Assembly (NCBI GenBank): GCA_004346725.1
Contig: SMDE01000004.1
Span: 267,855-331,854, forward strand
Length of the DNA stretch: 64,000 bases
Direction: 5' to 3'
Origin: Phytobacter diazotrophicus
GTDB lineage: Bacteria > Pseudomonadota > Gammaproteobacteria > Enterobacterales > Enterobacteriaceae
In this document: piece by piece, positions 41,301-49,599 of the stretch
Layout of the letters: every line of letters begins with the position of its first letter
Position numbering within the stretch: the stretch's first letter is position 1
Notes under the pieces: model-generated
What the model saw: the letters and a program-made list of their open reading frames with translations, nothing else
Databases searched by the model: none
Told to the model about the DNA's origin: nothing
Translations under genes and position numbers: made by a program

Positions 41301-41731
41301 ATTCACAGCTTATTTTCAAAGGGAAAATGACTATGTTGGATTACCTGTCAGCGCATGGCCAGGTCGATATAATGCTTGATGCCTTCCCTTACACTGGGGG
41401 GACAACAACCAACAACGCGGCGTGGATGGGTGTGCCAACCTTGACTTTGCGCGGAGAGACTTTAGCAGGTTGTCAGGGACTGGATATAATGTATACCTAT
41501 GGGCTTGAGAATTTTGTTGCATTTAGCAAAGACGATTATGTCAGTAAAGCAATTCACTGGGCTGCACATATTGATGAATTGAGCAAACTTCGTCGTGATA
41601 TGCGCAGTAAAATACCCACCAAACAAGGTTCTGGCTTCAATATTGCGGCGACTTTTGAACATGCTTTACGTACAGCGTGGGAAATGTATTGCCGTGGTGA
41701 AAAGCCACGTTCATTTGTTGTAGATAAATAA
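38369..41731 (+). CDS. Methyltransferase-TPR-OGT fusion, probable flagellin O-glycosyltransferase
   Basis: A 1120-residue three-part protein. Residues 1-240 are an S-adenosylmethionine methyltransferase (ILELGCGNAQ at 34-43), followed by a probable regulatory region. About 530-720 shows TPR helices (WDLLGCLYRDHNNVNDALICA). From about 750 comes a GT41/OGT catalytic domain: VSGDFVRHPVSHFF with the conserved His766, VQMTWIGYPATTG, and a nucleotide-binding region at about 1003-1025 (LDAFPYTGGTTTNNAAW). There is no signal peptide, so it acts in the cytoplasm, as expected for O-glycosylation of Ser/Thr on unexported flagellin. The start is GTG 38369; ATG 38378 is possible. The target is inferred from position next to fliC. 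Confidence 0.85.
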   Translation: MNDMYISSRRITSHIGAMSAVYGVTGVLPANARILELGCGNAQLLLTHALAWPESECVGIDLDAQTIANAEEKRQQLGVKNVSLYALGLDSLVNIEAGTFDYIIINGIFSLLPETERAVLLAFASRSLTPNGIVAMRWNSLPGSRDAKSIQDAIALHTADATDDEMTLNSARAMIIYLEMAQQPGRINSVLSSAAASSDNEFLLRYLHNFNDAVYLADFNQMLVECEFQYVGDIFPQSECALYYGENVNKVHETIVPGKGKVLAQQYLDFAVNRAERFSIIVPASRNLAVRDEPDIINVESLHWAGCFKRFVSEDGIVGNAHLNRSGHCVSSEDTLQLSIMDLLGDAWPLSVSFEQLVTQTLLPETPENHREKVAEALKLLFVQGRDGLLFSFGPSAYNVNTSPVLQPIPGLPLCENGEEEVSGFNLWGEAITLSADECEFLNGERSINDADSVDMFLTLREKGVLYGAPRAWKYAFQSCLLHGDSDILRQLCMTIILFSSRADIGGFLNDNVLEKREDDPTREELEKIRVFLKKADGMFREGRNEDVRVYMKELIETEGDNVQLLNGISRSFLLTGAYYEALTYLSRLLANHASNWEFYYDLANAFSKTRAPFYAGRIIRALLRNDRENARGWDLLGCLYRDHNNVNDALICARKAVKFEPRNAHYLTNLGTLLSEKQLMGESLKHLKKAVDISGNHLGYYSNYLFVLTHDPKTSPQAMYHAHLKYGEEVDAWAKSVGIKTSYKGSRDPDRKLRVGFVSGDFVRHPVSHFFIPFWDAMDRERFDLIGYNASPVRDDITDYLESGSSLWRDIDDISDTELADQIYNDNIDILIDLSGHTTYCRLPMFGLRPAPVQMTWIGYPATTGMKAIDYRIVPDTILNVPKMQEQFSEHLLYVRMEKTFEPNEQSPDVSELPAIKNGYITFCSFNRPKKINNDVLNVWASILLRLPNAKLMIGFMDDLDVINSISEFMENKGVSNSQLIFKGKMTMLDYLSAHGQVDIMLDAFPYTGGTTTNNAAWMGVPTLTLRGETLAGCQGLDIMYTYGLENFVAFSKDDYVSKAIHWAAHIDELSKLRRDMRSKIPTKQGSGFNIAATFEHALRTAWEMYCRGEKPRSFVVDK

Positions 41732-41801
41732 ATAAGCCATGCGCTGCGAATAATATATTCGTAGCGTTTACCCGGCGAATGGTGTACAGAAGAGGTGCGT
41801 C

Positions 41802-42947
41802 ATGAAAGATATTTTTGTTACCAGTCCGTTGCTTCCGCCCCTTGAAGAGTTTGTCCCTTACCTGGAAAAAATATGGGACAATAAATACCTGACAAACGGT
41901 GGGCAGTTTCACCAGCAGCTGGAAAAAGCGCTGGCGGAATATCTGGGTGTGAAGCACCTTTGTCTGTTTGCCAATGGTACCCTGGCACTGTTGACTGCAA
42001 TGCAGGCGCTGCGTATTACCGGAGAGGTGATTACCACTCCGTATTCCTTCGTTGCCACATCGCATACGTTGCTTTGGAACGGACTGACCCCGGTTTTTGC
42101 CGACATTGATCCAGTGACTTGCAACATCGACCCGACAAAAATAGAGGCGCTGATTACACCAGCCACCACCGCTATTTTACCAGTACATTGCTACGGCCTT
42201 CCATGCGACGTGGATAAGATTCAGTCCATTGCCGATGGTTGGGGACTGAAAGTTATTTATGATGCGGCACATGCTTTTGGTGTAAAAAAAGACGGTAAGA
42301 GTGTGCTCGGCTTTGGCGATCTCTCTATTCTGAGTTTTCATGCGACCAAAGTATTCAATACCTTCGAAGGCGGTGCAATTATTTGCCATGATGCGAAAAT
42401 GAAGCAGCGCATTGATAATCTGAAAAACTTCGGGTTTATTGACGAAACAACGGTAGTTGCACCGGGTATTAACGCAAAAATGAATGAAGTGCAGGCGGCG
42501 TTTGGCCTGTTGCAAATGAAGTATATTGATGGTGCGTTGGCGAAGCGTGCAGCGATTTATGAACGTTACTGCGAAGCACTAAAAGATATACCCGGCATCA
42601 GCTTATTTACGGCACCGGAAAATGTTGACTGGAACTATTCTTATTACCCGGTAATGGTTGATGAAAACTACCCGATCAGTCGTGACGATCTTTATAATCT
42701 TTTTAAAACACAGAATATTTACACGCGTCGATATTTCTATCCATTAATCAGCTCCTTCTCAATGTATCGCCATCTTGCTTCTGCAAAAGTTGAGAATTTA
42801 TCAACGGCAGATGTGGTTTCGAAAAAGATTCTCTGCCTGCCTATTTTTCCGGATTTAACTGAGGAAGAGCAGCAACGGGTGATCGATGTTATTCATAAAC
42901 ATGCGCAGCAACCGGTGCAAGGTAAGAACGAACGTCACGTTGCCTGA
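41802..42947 (+). CDS. DegT/DnrJ/EryC1-type sugar aminotransferase (VioA-like)
   Basis: A 381-residue PLP enzyme. FANGTLALLTAMQAL binds the cofactor phosphate, VIYDAAHAFG supplies Asp154, and SFHATKVFNTFEGG carries the PLP Lys183. It resembles VioA, which turns dTDP-4-keto-6-deoxyglucose into dTDP-4-amino-4,6-dideoxyglucose (viosamine). The keto sugar can come from housekeeping dTDP-glucose dehydratase genes (rffGH/rmlAB) outside the window. It follows the glycosyltransferase by 70 bases on the same strand and ends at a two-way terminator. The position of amination is inferred from similarity. Confidence 0.85.
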   Translation: MKDIFVTSPLLPPLEEFVPYLEKIWDNKYLTNGGQFHQQLEKALAEYLGVKHLCLFANGTLALLTAMQALRITGEVITTPYSFVATSHTLLWNGLTPVFADIDPVTCNIDPTKIEALITPATTAILPVHCYGLPCDVDKIQSIADGWGLKVIYDAAHAFGVKKDGKSVLGFGDLSILSFHATKVFNTFEGGAIICHDAKMKQRIDNLKNFGFIDETTVVAPGINAKMNEVQAAFGLLQMKYIDGALAKRAAIYERYCEALKDIPGISLFTAPENVDWNYSYYPVMVDENYPISRDDLYNLFKTQNIYTRRYFYPLISSFSMYRHLASAKVENLSTADVVSKKILCLPIFPDLTEEEQQRVIDVIHKHAQQPVQGKNERHVA

Positions 42948-42960
42948 TATTTAAGTATTG

Positions 42961-42990
42961 AAAAAGGCCAGTCTATCGACTGGCCTTTTT
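42961..42990. terminator. Bidirectional terminator between the convergent modification operons
   Basis: AAAAAGGCCAGTC pairs perfectly with GACTGGCCTTTTT. The A-run and T-run flank the stem, so it can stop both the VioA-like gene from the left and the FkbM gene from the right. Confidence 0.92.
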
Positions 42991-43005
42991 CATGTGGGGC
43001 GGTTA

Positions 43006-44130
43006 TCACGCCACAACTTTGGTTGGTGGAATGGCGTAAAGTACCATCTCATAGGCGAACCGAGGATGATGGGCGCGTAACCAGAAACGGTAGTCTCTAT
43101 GCAATTCATGAATAAATTGTGGGATGGTGATGAGATCTTCTGGCTTGTGATAGAGGCTGATGGCAAGAATAGGTTGATGAGCAGTGATGGTTTTTTGCGC
43201 CCCTTTCAATGCCGCAAGTTCAGCCCCTTCGATATCCATCTTAATAAAGCTGACATCATGACCAGCAGTCACTTCATCAATGGTAAGCAGGTCTACCTTC
43301 AACGCACCAGACTCATCATCAATCGACGATGACAGCGAATTTGATGCGTTAAAATACATAGAAGTTTTTTCATGCCAGACACCATTTGGCAGGCACAGGC
43401 ATTGAGGAAGTGATGACGTGTTCTTTTGCAGTAGTGCAAAGGTTTCAGTGTCTGGTTCGAAGGCAAAAATGCGCTCAGGCGGTCCTGCGTCATTGCGTGC
43501 CAGCGCGCGCATAAATCCGTCAATACTGTCACCATTAAAAGCACCACAATCGACGAAAACTTCATTCTCACCCAGTGTAATTAGCTCCTGCGGGAAATAA
43601 TGCTGGGTATGAAGTTGCTGGGCGTAATACCCCTCCCGCGCACAGATTCTTTGGTTCAGATAAGCAAGTAGCGTTTCTTGCGAACGAACATCTTCCAGGC
43701 TGGTATAAAAATCATTGAGAACAGCATCGTTTGCCTTACACCATTCAAAGGTGAATATTTCGGGGCTATTAACACCAATGAATGCGCAATCGTAAAAGAG
43801 CATTTCCCGTGAACTCTGAGCAAGTTTTTCCCGTAGCACGTCGCTAAAGTGCTGCATCGCAATAATGTAGTTGTATTGCTTGCCGGAATGTGTGAGTGTT
43901 TCAAAGGAGGTCACAGGCAATCCGTTAAAATGGATGTCTTGCGTAAGATATTGTTCATCAACAGCAACATAGTCGGCGCTTAGCCCACGCTTTTGCATAA
44001 ATTCCCAAGTAATCTGCGCGATATAACCGGCGCCACAAATGACAATCGGACACCCGTTCGACATCATTTTATGGACGCTATCAATAAAGTGATTTCGTGT
44101 CTCGCTTAGCAAATTAATGAATGTTTTCAC
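43006..44130 (-). CDS. FkbM-family methyltransferase with an N-terminal Rossmann-like domain
   Basis: 374 residues from GTG 44130, which has GGGAG upstream; the frame also runs to TTG 44160. The C-terminal part (about 185-345) is an FkbM S-adenosylmethionine methyltransferase: VFVDCGAFNGDSIDGF, IFAFEPDTETF and FIKMDIEGAELAALKGA. FkbM enzymes mostly O-methylate sugars or polyketides. The first 120 residues hold a nucleotide-binding-like start (IVICGAGYIAQITWEFM) resembling the PglD_N fold. Last gene of the minus-strand operon; a plausible role is O-methylation of the flagellin sugar or its acyl group. Confidence 0.85.
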   Translation of the reverse strand: MKTFINLLSETRNHFIDSVHKMMSNGCPIVICGAGYIAQITWEFMQKRGLSADYVAVDEQYLTQDIHFNGLPVTSFETLTHSGKQYNYIIAMQHFSDVLREKLAQSSREMLFYDCAFIGVNSPEIFTFEWCKANDAVLNDFYTSLEDVRSQETLLAYLNQRICAREGYYAQQLHTQHYFPQELITLGENEVFVDCGAFNGDSIDGFMRALARNDAGPPERIFAFEPDTETFALLQKNTSSLPQCLCLPNGVWHEKTSMYFNASNSLSSSIDDESGALKVDLLTIDEVTAGHDVSFIKMDIEGAELAALKGAQKTITAHQPILAISLYHKPEDLITIPQFIHELHRDYRFWLRAHHPRFAYEMVLYAIPPTKVVA

Positions 44131-44184
44131 GAAGTTCTCCCGGAATAGCAGAAACTGCAAAAATAGTATGGAAACATTGATTCA

Positions 44185-45384
44185 TCAGCAGACACGCGCG
44201 ACGGTGCGCGTCAGCATGGCAATAAGATCATAACCATCCCATTGCAGACTGAAATCAAGCGTACGACCGATCGGTACAATACGATCGATCCCTTTAGGAC
44301 GTGCTCTGCTAAGCCAGGCAGAGAAGGCATCACTGGAAATACCAAAGCTCGCCAGCGTTTGGCAGCGTTCCCCACAAACTGCATTTATCTCATCAAGGTT
44401 GTTTGCAACATATTCCATGAAAAAGCCGCAGTTGCCGCGCAATGCCAGAACAGAGGCGTCCAGAGTGGGTAACTCGACGCGCACAAGCATATTGCTTTCA
44501 CCTGAAACTTTCTTCACTCCCGGATATTGTGTACTTATGACACAGAGACGGGCGCGTTTTTCAATTGCCATGACAGGCTCCAGCGGATAGCGTTTTTCTG
44601 CCAGTATCTGAAAATGCTGCCAGAAAAGTGAGCGTGCCGTATCGGTATCCCGCCCGGTCCATACCACCAGCGAAGGCGATGAGCAGGCATTTTGATCATT
44701 GAGCAGGGTATCGTTATAGAAGGCCTGGGCTAACTGCTTTTTTTCTGGATGAATCAGATAGCTATCTGCATCGATAACAGCAATGGAATAACGATCGGAA
44801 AAAGCAATATCTAATGCGCGGGCGTGTAGCGGGGAGCGGCGAATCTGCGCAATTGTCTCATCCCCTCCCCAGATTATACGGGTGTCACAACATGCGGAGA
44901 GTGCATCGTTAATCGCCTGCTGGCGATCGTAGCGAACCAGGCAAATATAAGAGGCCAGCGAAGGTTCCAGGTGGAGAGTTTCATCAAGTAAGCGGGTAAT
45001 CACTGACACCTGAGGGTGATCGCGACCCGGCAGGCGCACGATATTGGCATTACCACTCAGTAAGCCCGTAAAAAGTGAGTAAGCGAAGTTGGCCGCGACG
45101 TTTCCCGGAGCAATGTGGAATGCCACCCCACGCCCGATGCGGTTAGAGAGATCACCATTGTTTGCACGCATTTTTTCAATCGATGCCCGGCGGCACCAGA
45201 AACCAAGGCTGATGACGTCAGGCCAGCTTTTGGCTTCGCCATCATGCATGACCCGTCGTGAGAACGCGTCCAAAAATGCAATCACTGGATCGGAGAAAGG
45301 GGGCAGTGGTGGAAGTTCTTTCATCAATGTCAGGGCAGACAATTCGCCCAGCACCACATTCAATCCATCAAAATTGTACGGCAT
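44185..45384 (-). CDS. LuxC-like acyl reductase
   Basis: A 399-residue protein of the LuxC/acyl-CoA reductase family. AFHIAPGNVAANFAYSLFTG is the nucleotide-binding entry and LLNDQNACSSPSLVVW carries the catalytic Cys234. In luminous bacteria LuxC reduces an acyl group held by LuxE to the aldehyde with NADPH. Here it follows a LuxE-like gene with a 17-base overlap, so the two should act as a pair, but on the island's own acyl substrate. No luciferase genes are present. Confidence 0.88.
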   Translation of the reverse strand: MPYNFDGLNVVLGELSALTLMKELPPLPPFSDPVIAFLDAFSRRVMHDGEAKSWPDVISLGFWCRRASIEKMRANNGDLSNRIGRGVAFHIAPGNVAANFAYSLFTGLLSGNANIVRLPGRDHPQVSVITRLLDETLHLEPSLASYICLVRYDRQQAINDALSACCDTRIIWGGDETIAQIRRSPLHARALDIAFSDRYSIAVIDADSYLIHPEKKQLAQAFYNDTLLNDQNACSSPSLVVWTGRDTDTARSLFWQHFQILAEKRYPLEPVMAIEKRARLCVISTQYPGVKKVSGESNMLVRVELPTLDASVLALRGNCGFFMEYVANNLDEINAVCGERCQTLASFGISSDAFSAWLSRARPKGIDRIVPIGRTLDFSLQWDGYDLIAMLTRTVARVC

Positions 45385-46453
45385 AGGTATCGCTACATCC
45401 CCGTAGTTCAGCTTTCTTCAGGCGGCCTAAGATCTTGAAATATTTCCCTTTACGTCCACATGGACAATCATCTTCACCAAGGAGTACGCCCTCATCTTCG
45501 GTAAGAAGTGAATGACCGGGGTAAGATTCGGGCAGGAGTGAAAGCACCTGGATAATTCCGCTGATGCCCACCGGCGCACTGGAGAAATCATGTGGCTGGC
45601 GAATAATCACATCGGAGAAAATACTCGTATGCAGATGCCCTTGTTCGCATTGCATATAAATGCATCCTGTCTGTTCCACCATGCCATAATAATCGTGCAC
45701 GGCTGGTAGTCCACAGACGCTTTTCAGACGGGCAGCAAAATCCTCAGGTGAAACTGCTTCGCTTTGTAATTTTTTCCAGCCACCACCATGGATGAGCAAC
45801 GCATTGGTGAGATCCAGGGTTTTGCCGCTGGCTGCCAGCGCTTTATAGAAATGCTGCCAGACCATAAAAGTAAAGCCGAACAGTAAAATACGTTTACCCG
45901 CATGCCTGGACAAAAATGCCTCGATGGCATCGAAATCAAGATTCATCGCCTCGTCCAATGCCCACGCCCTGTCTGAACCAAACAGTGAAAACCCCAGAAT
46001 GCCAGCCCCTCGGGCGGAAAACTGCAGCCTGTCTTTCAGCACGCCAGGGGTATCCAGAATCAGTAGTGGGAGTCGCCCTGCGCCGGTAAATTGACTGACG
46101 ATTTTAACCAGTGTTTTTTGCTGATATGCCGCGGTTGTTTTATCGAGAAAAATGCGTGATACCTGTTGGCCGGTGGTACCGGATGAGGTCATGGTCTTTA
46201 CCACAGCCTCGTCTGGTATGCTTTTTAGCGTCAACGTCTTAAAAAGTGAAACAGGCAGAAAGGGAAAGTCTTCAATATTATTAATTGAATCGGGAATAAT
46301 CGATTGCGCATCAAGCATGCGGTGATAAGGCTCACACTGGGCGTAGTGTAACGCCGTCAGTGCGCGTAAACGATCAAGTAAGAGCGCCCTTTTTTCTTCA
46401 CGCGCCAGTGAGTAAGGCTCTATCGAGAGGATATCCTCAAACGGAAGGGACAT
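45368..46453 (-). CDS. LuxE-like acyl-protein synthetase
   Basis: A 361-residue acyl-protein synthetase of the LuxE family: MTSSGTTGQ (88-96) for ATP binding, LIHGGGWKKLQ, and a Cys-rich C-terminal segment (DDCPCGRKGKYFKILGR). LuxE activates a carboxylic acid as acyl-AMP and holds it as a thioester for LuxC to reduce. It lies between the AMP-forming ligase (overlap 17 bases) and the LuxC-like gene. Together they predict an aldehyde intermediate in making the flagellin acyl group. Confidence 0.88.
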   Translation of the reverse strand: MSLPFEDILSIEPYSLAREEKRALLLDRLRALTALHYAQCEPYHRMLDAQSIIPDSINNIEDFPFLPVSLFKTLTLKSIPDEAVVKTMTSSGTTGQQVSRIFLDKTTAAYQQKTLVKIVSQFTGAGRLPLLILDTPGVLKDRLQFSARGAGILGFSLFGSDRAWALDEAMNLDFDAIEAFLSRHAGKRILLFGFTFMVWQHFYKALAASGKTLDLTNALLIHGGGWKKLQSEAVSPEDFAARLKSVCGLPAVHDYYGMVEQTGCIYMQCEQGHLHTSIFSDVIIRQPHDFSSAPVGISGIIQVLSLLPESYPGHSLLTEDEGVLLGEDDCPCGRKGKYFKILGRLKKAELRGCSDTYAVQF

Positions 46454-47816
46454 AATTTTTTAGCCTGTGATAGAGCGTTTTTCCTGCGGCGTTGACAGGA
46501 ATGGCATCCAATACAATGATACGAAATGCGGATGCGTGAAGCTTACTTAAGTTGGCCGCGTAGTGTTTCACTGTATCGGCGAGTGAGGCATCCGTAAGGA
46601 AGATACACAAAAGATCATCGCGGCCATCGCAAGCGCATGTGATACCTGGGAACGCATTTTTTAGCAGCGATTCCATCTCATCCATGCCCACGCGGTTACC
46701 AAAAATCTTGAGAAAGCGTTTTTTACGTCCAATGATGCTGTAAAAACCATCGGCATCACAGGTTGCAATATCGCCTGTGTGTAATGTTCCGGCAAACTGA
46801 TCGCCAAGCGTTAAATCTTCCCCTTTCTCTGCGTAACCGAGCGCAACATTTGCACCGCGATACACCAGCTCTCCGGCAACACCTGGCGTTGTTATAGGTT
46901 TGTCGTCACTGTCGAGCAGCATAAATTCACCGCCCGGGATCGGTTTGCCAATGGAGCCATAACGGGTAGATGCATCCTGTGGCGCAAGCCATGCCATACG
47001 CGAGGTCGCTTCTGCTGCTCCGTACATCACGATGAACTGCTTACCAGACTGCTCTGCATATTCGGTAAATTCTTGCTGTAATGCCGCCGACAATTTGCCT
47101 CCAGCCTGGGTCAGTGTGCGTAAGTCTGGTAAATCCATACGCATAAACCGCAGTTTTTTCAATATTTCATAGGTGTAAGGCACGCCTGCAAAGGAACTGG
47201 CGCGTTCTTCACGTACAAAATTCCACAGCTCGCGTTGCATGACACTTTTTCCTGTAAGAAGAAGGGTTGCACCGACGCTGAGATGACTGTTAATAATCGA
47301 CAGCCCGTAAACATAGTTTATCGGCAGACTAACCAGCCCGCGTTCTTCCGCAGTCAGCCCCAGGTACTGCGCAATGCTCGCTGCGTTGCTTTCGAGATTC
47401 TGTTTACTTAAACGCACCAGTTTCGGACTACCAGTAGATCCGGATGTCGTCATCAGAAGCGCCAGAGAATCATGTAAAGGCCACCGCGGTAATCCAGTGT
47501 TCAGCAATTGGTAACAGTCGTCTATTGGGCGCCAGAGCCATGAAGGTTTATAGGTCTGGATGAGGTGTTCAATTAGCGTGGCGTCCAGATTATCATCAAG
47601 TAAAAGTGCAACGGCATCCTTTTGCAGGCAGGCCAGGTAACCAACAACTGTTTCGACCTGGTTACGACAAAATATAAAAACCAACGTCCGTGAAGGGAGC
47701 ATTTCTGCGAGGGATTGCACCCGTTGCGCCAGTTCACCATAGCTGAGCGTCATGCCACGATCGTCGATAAGCGCCGTTCGTGATGCAGGTTGGGATAAAT
47801 CATAAAATTTGGACAT
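46437..47816 (-). CDS. AMP-forming acid-thiol ligase (ANL superfamily)
   Basis: 459 residues from ATG 47816, which overlaps the upstream stop (TGATG). ANL motifs: MTTSGSTGSPKLVRLS (phosphate loop), YGAAEATSRMAW, LHTGDIATCDADGFYSIIGR and the C-terminal catalytic Lys in NAAGKTLY. Such enzymes activate a carboxylic acid and load it on CoA or a carrier protein. With an acyl carrier protein in the same operon, loading that carrier is likely. It is somewhat short for the family (usually 500 or more), as in carrier-protein-loading types. Confidence 0.87.
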   Translation of the reverse strand: MSKFYDLSQPASRTALIDDRGMTLSYGELAQRVQSLAEMLPSRTLVFIFCRNQVETVVGYLACLQKDAVALLLDDNLDATLIEHLIQTYKPSWLWRPIDDCYQLLNTGLPRWPLHDSLALLMTTSGSTGSPKLVRLSKQNLESNAASIAQYLGLTAEERGLVSLPINYVYGLSIINSHLSVGATLLLTGKSVMQRELWNFVREERASSFAGVPYTYEILKKLRFMRMDLPDLRTLTQAGGKLSAALQQEFTEYAEQSGKQFIVMYGAAEATSRMAWLAPQDASTRYGSIGKPIPGGEFMLLDSDDKPITTPGVAGELVYRGANVALGYAEKGEDLTLGDQFAGTLHTGDIATCDADGFYSIIGRKKRFLKIFGNRVGMDEMESLLKNAFPGITCACDGRDDLLCIFLTDASLADTVKHYAANLSKLHASAFRIIVLDAIPVNAAGKTLYHRLKNYVPSV

Positions 47817-48778
47817 CACAGTGTACTCATGATGCGCGCGGTAACCTGCTCAGCAGTCAAACCGCTTTGTTCAAGCATCCAGGCGTAATCACCCGAGTGC
47901 GGATAGCCCTGCGGAATGCCCAGACGCAGTTGGCGAGGACTGTTTTCCGTTCCTGCCAGATATTCAGCGATGGCGCTGCCAAGCCCGCCAATAACGCTGT
48001 GCTCTTCGAGCGTAACCAGCAGCTTTTTATCAAGATGTTGTCCGAGTGAGGCTTCATCCAGCGGTTTAATGGTATGCATATCAATCACGGCAGCATTAAT
48101 GCCGTGATCGCTGAGCAAGTCAGCGGTAACCAGTGCCGTATGCACCATACTTCCGGTCGCGACAATAGCGATATCAGTACCTTCACGCAGGGAAATGGCT
48201 TTGCCCGGTATGAGCTCAAAATCTTCTTTATAGACGATAGGTGCCCGCATTCCGCCCGTCAGACGCAGATAAACTGGACCATTATGAGCCAGCGCAGCCT
48301 GCGTCATTTTCACCGTAGCGGTACAATCCGCGGGTGAGAAGATGGTGATATTCGAAACTGAGCGTAGCAGGGCGAGATCTTCGATACCGTGGTGTGTCGC
48401 GCCAAACATACCGGTAGCAAGTCCGGAGGCAAGGCCAACAAGTTTAACATTTTCCTGCATGTAACCCAGATTTAGTCGCACCTGTTCAGCGGCACGAAGC
48501 GTAAGAAAATTCGGGAATGAGGTCACGAATGGGATGAAACCGCTTGCAGCAAGCCCAGCAGCGGCACCGACCATGTTTTGTTCTGCAATACCCGCATTAA
48601 TGAAGCGGTTAGGGAAAGTTGTGCTGAAACGGTCTAATCCTGAGGATTTGCAAAGGTCACCCGATAAGGCGACAATACTTTCGTTTTCTTGTGCCAATTC
48701 CAGCAGTGCCATCCCAAAAGTGCCACGCGAACCCAGCATGGCCCAGGAGCGGATTGTCGCGGGTTTAAATGCGATCAT
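47816..48778 (-). CDS. Transketolase-like subunit, C-terminal half
   Basis: 320 residues covering the pyrimidine-binding and C-terminal domains of transketolase. RFINAGIAEQNMVGAAAGLA holds the conserved Glu66 that activates thiamine diphosphate, and MFGATHHGIEDLALLR and FSPADCTAT are typical. The N-terminal partner is the preceding gene (4-base overlap), so a two-subunit enzyme is expected. These enzymes move a two-carbon ketol or acyl unit; in some natural-product pathways TPP enzymes of this type load such a unit on an acyl carrier protein. Confidence 0.9.
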   Translation of the reverse strand: MIAFKPATIRSWAMLGSRGTFGMALLELAQENESIVALSGDLCKSSGLDRFSTTFPNRFINAGIAEQNMVGAAAGLAASGFIPFVTSFPNFLTLRAAEQVRLNLGYMQENVKLVGLASGLATGMFGATHHGIEDLALLRSVSNITIFSPADCTATVKMTQAALAHNGPVYLRLTGGMRAPIVYKEDFELIPGKAISLREGTDIAIVATGSMVHTALVTADLLSDHGINAAVIDMHTIKPLDEASLGQHLDKKLLVTLEEHSVIGGLGSAIAEYLAGTENSPRQLRLGIPQGYPHSGDYAWMLEQSGLTAEQVTARIMSTL

Positions 48779-49599
48779 TGCACGCCTCCGTTAAGCTCAT
48801 TCAGCGCATCTTCAAGTTGCTGAGCAGAAACGCGATTACGATGAAACTCTTTATTGTTTTCCATAAACGAAACGCCTTTACCTTTGATGGTATTGGCGAT
48901 AATCACTTTGGGTTTACCATGGTGGGGGGCGTCAAAAGCCGACAGCAAGGCATCAATGTCATGGCCATCGCAAACAAGGGTTTCCCAGTGGCACGCCCTC
49001 CATAACGCTTCCAGATCCATCCGCAACACATCCTGGGTGAATCCATCGGATTGCAGTCCGTTGCGGTCAACAATTAATGTCAAATTATCCAACTGTTGAT
49101 GTGCGGCTAAAAATGCACTTTCCCAGATAGCTCCTTCGTTACATTCGCCGTCACCGACGAGTGCATAGGTGTGCCAGCTTTCACCTCTCAGCCGACGTCC
49201 CATTGCCAGTCCGGAGGCGAAAGAGAGTCCCTGAGCCAGACTGCCACCCGAAAAATCAATCCCGTATTCCGGATGTTTTGTCGGATGCACCTGCAAAACG
49301 TCACCATTGATTTCAAAACGGTTTAGCTGTTCTTCACTGATAATGCCGTACTCACAGAGCGTTGCGTAAAGCCCTAATGCTGCGTGGCCTTTACTTAAAA
49401 TGAACACGTCGCGCTGGCGGTCAGTGATCGATTGCGGGTTGTAGCGCATCAGGCGACCAAACAAAACGCTTAGCACATCAACCATCGACAGGGCAGGCGA
49501 GACATGAACACCATCACTTGGTGCATGATGCGCTACGCTCAGAATACGCCTGCGAATTCGTTGCGCCGATTCACTCAAACTCTGTGAGTTTTGCTTCAT
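48775..49599 (-). CDS. Transketolase-like subunit, N-terminal half
   Basis: 274 residues covering the thiamine-diphosphate-binding domain: ILSKGHAALGLYATL, DFSGGSLAQGLSFASG, and the TPP/Mg motif VGDGECNEGAIWE (148-160). Split transketolases occur in archaea, in many anaerobes and in secondary pathways. The housekeeping E. coli enzymes TktA and TktB are single chains, so this pair is specific to the island. It overlaps both neighbours by 4 bases, showing tight coupling. Confidence 0.9.
   Translation of the reverse strand: MKQNSQSLSESAQRIRRRILSVAHHAPSDGVHVSPALSMVDVLSVLFGRLMRYNPQSITDRQRDVFILSKGHAALGLYATLCEYGIISEEQLNRFEINGDVLQVHPTKHPEYGIDFSGGSLAQGLSFASGLAMGRRLRGESWHTYALVGDGECNEGAIWESAFLAAHQQLDNLTLIVDRNGLQSDGFTQDVLRMDLEALWRACHWETLVCDGHDIDALLSAFDAPHHGKPKVIIANTIKGKGVSFMENNKEFHRNRVSAQQLEDALNELNGGVQ

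Noticed and set aside
44185..46453. LuxC- and LuxE-like genes as evidence of bioluminescence
   Set aside because: No luxA/luxB luciferase or luxD is present, and the pair sits in a flagellin-modification operon with ACP and sugar enzymes.
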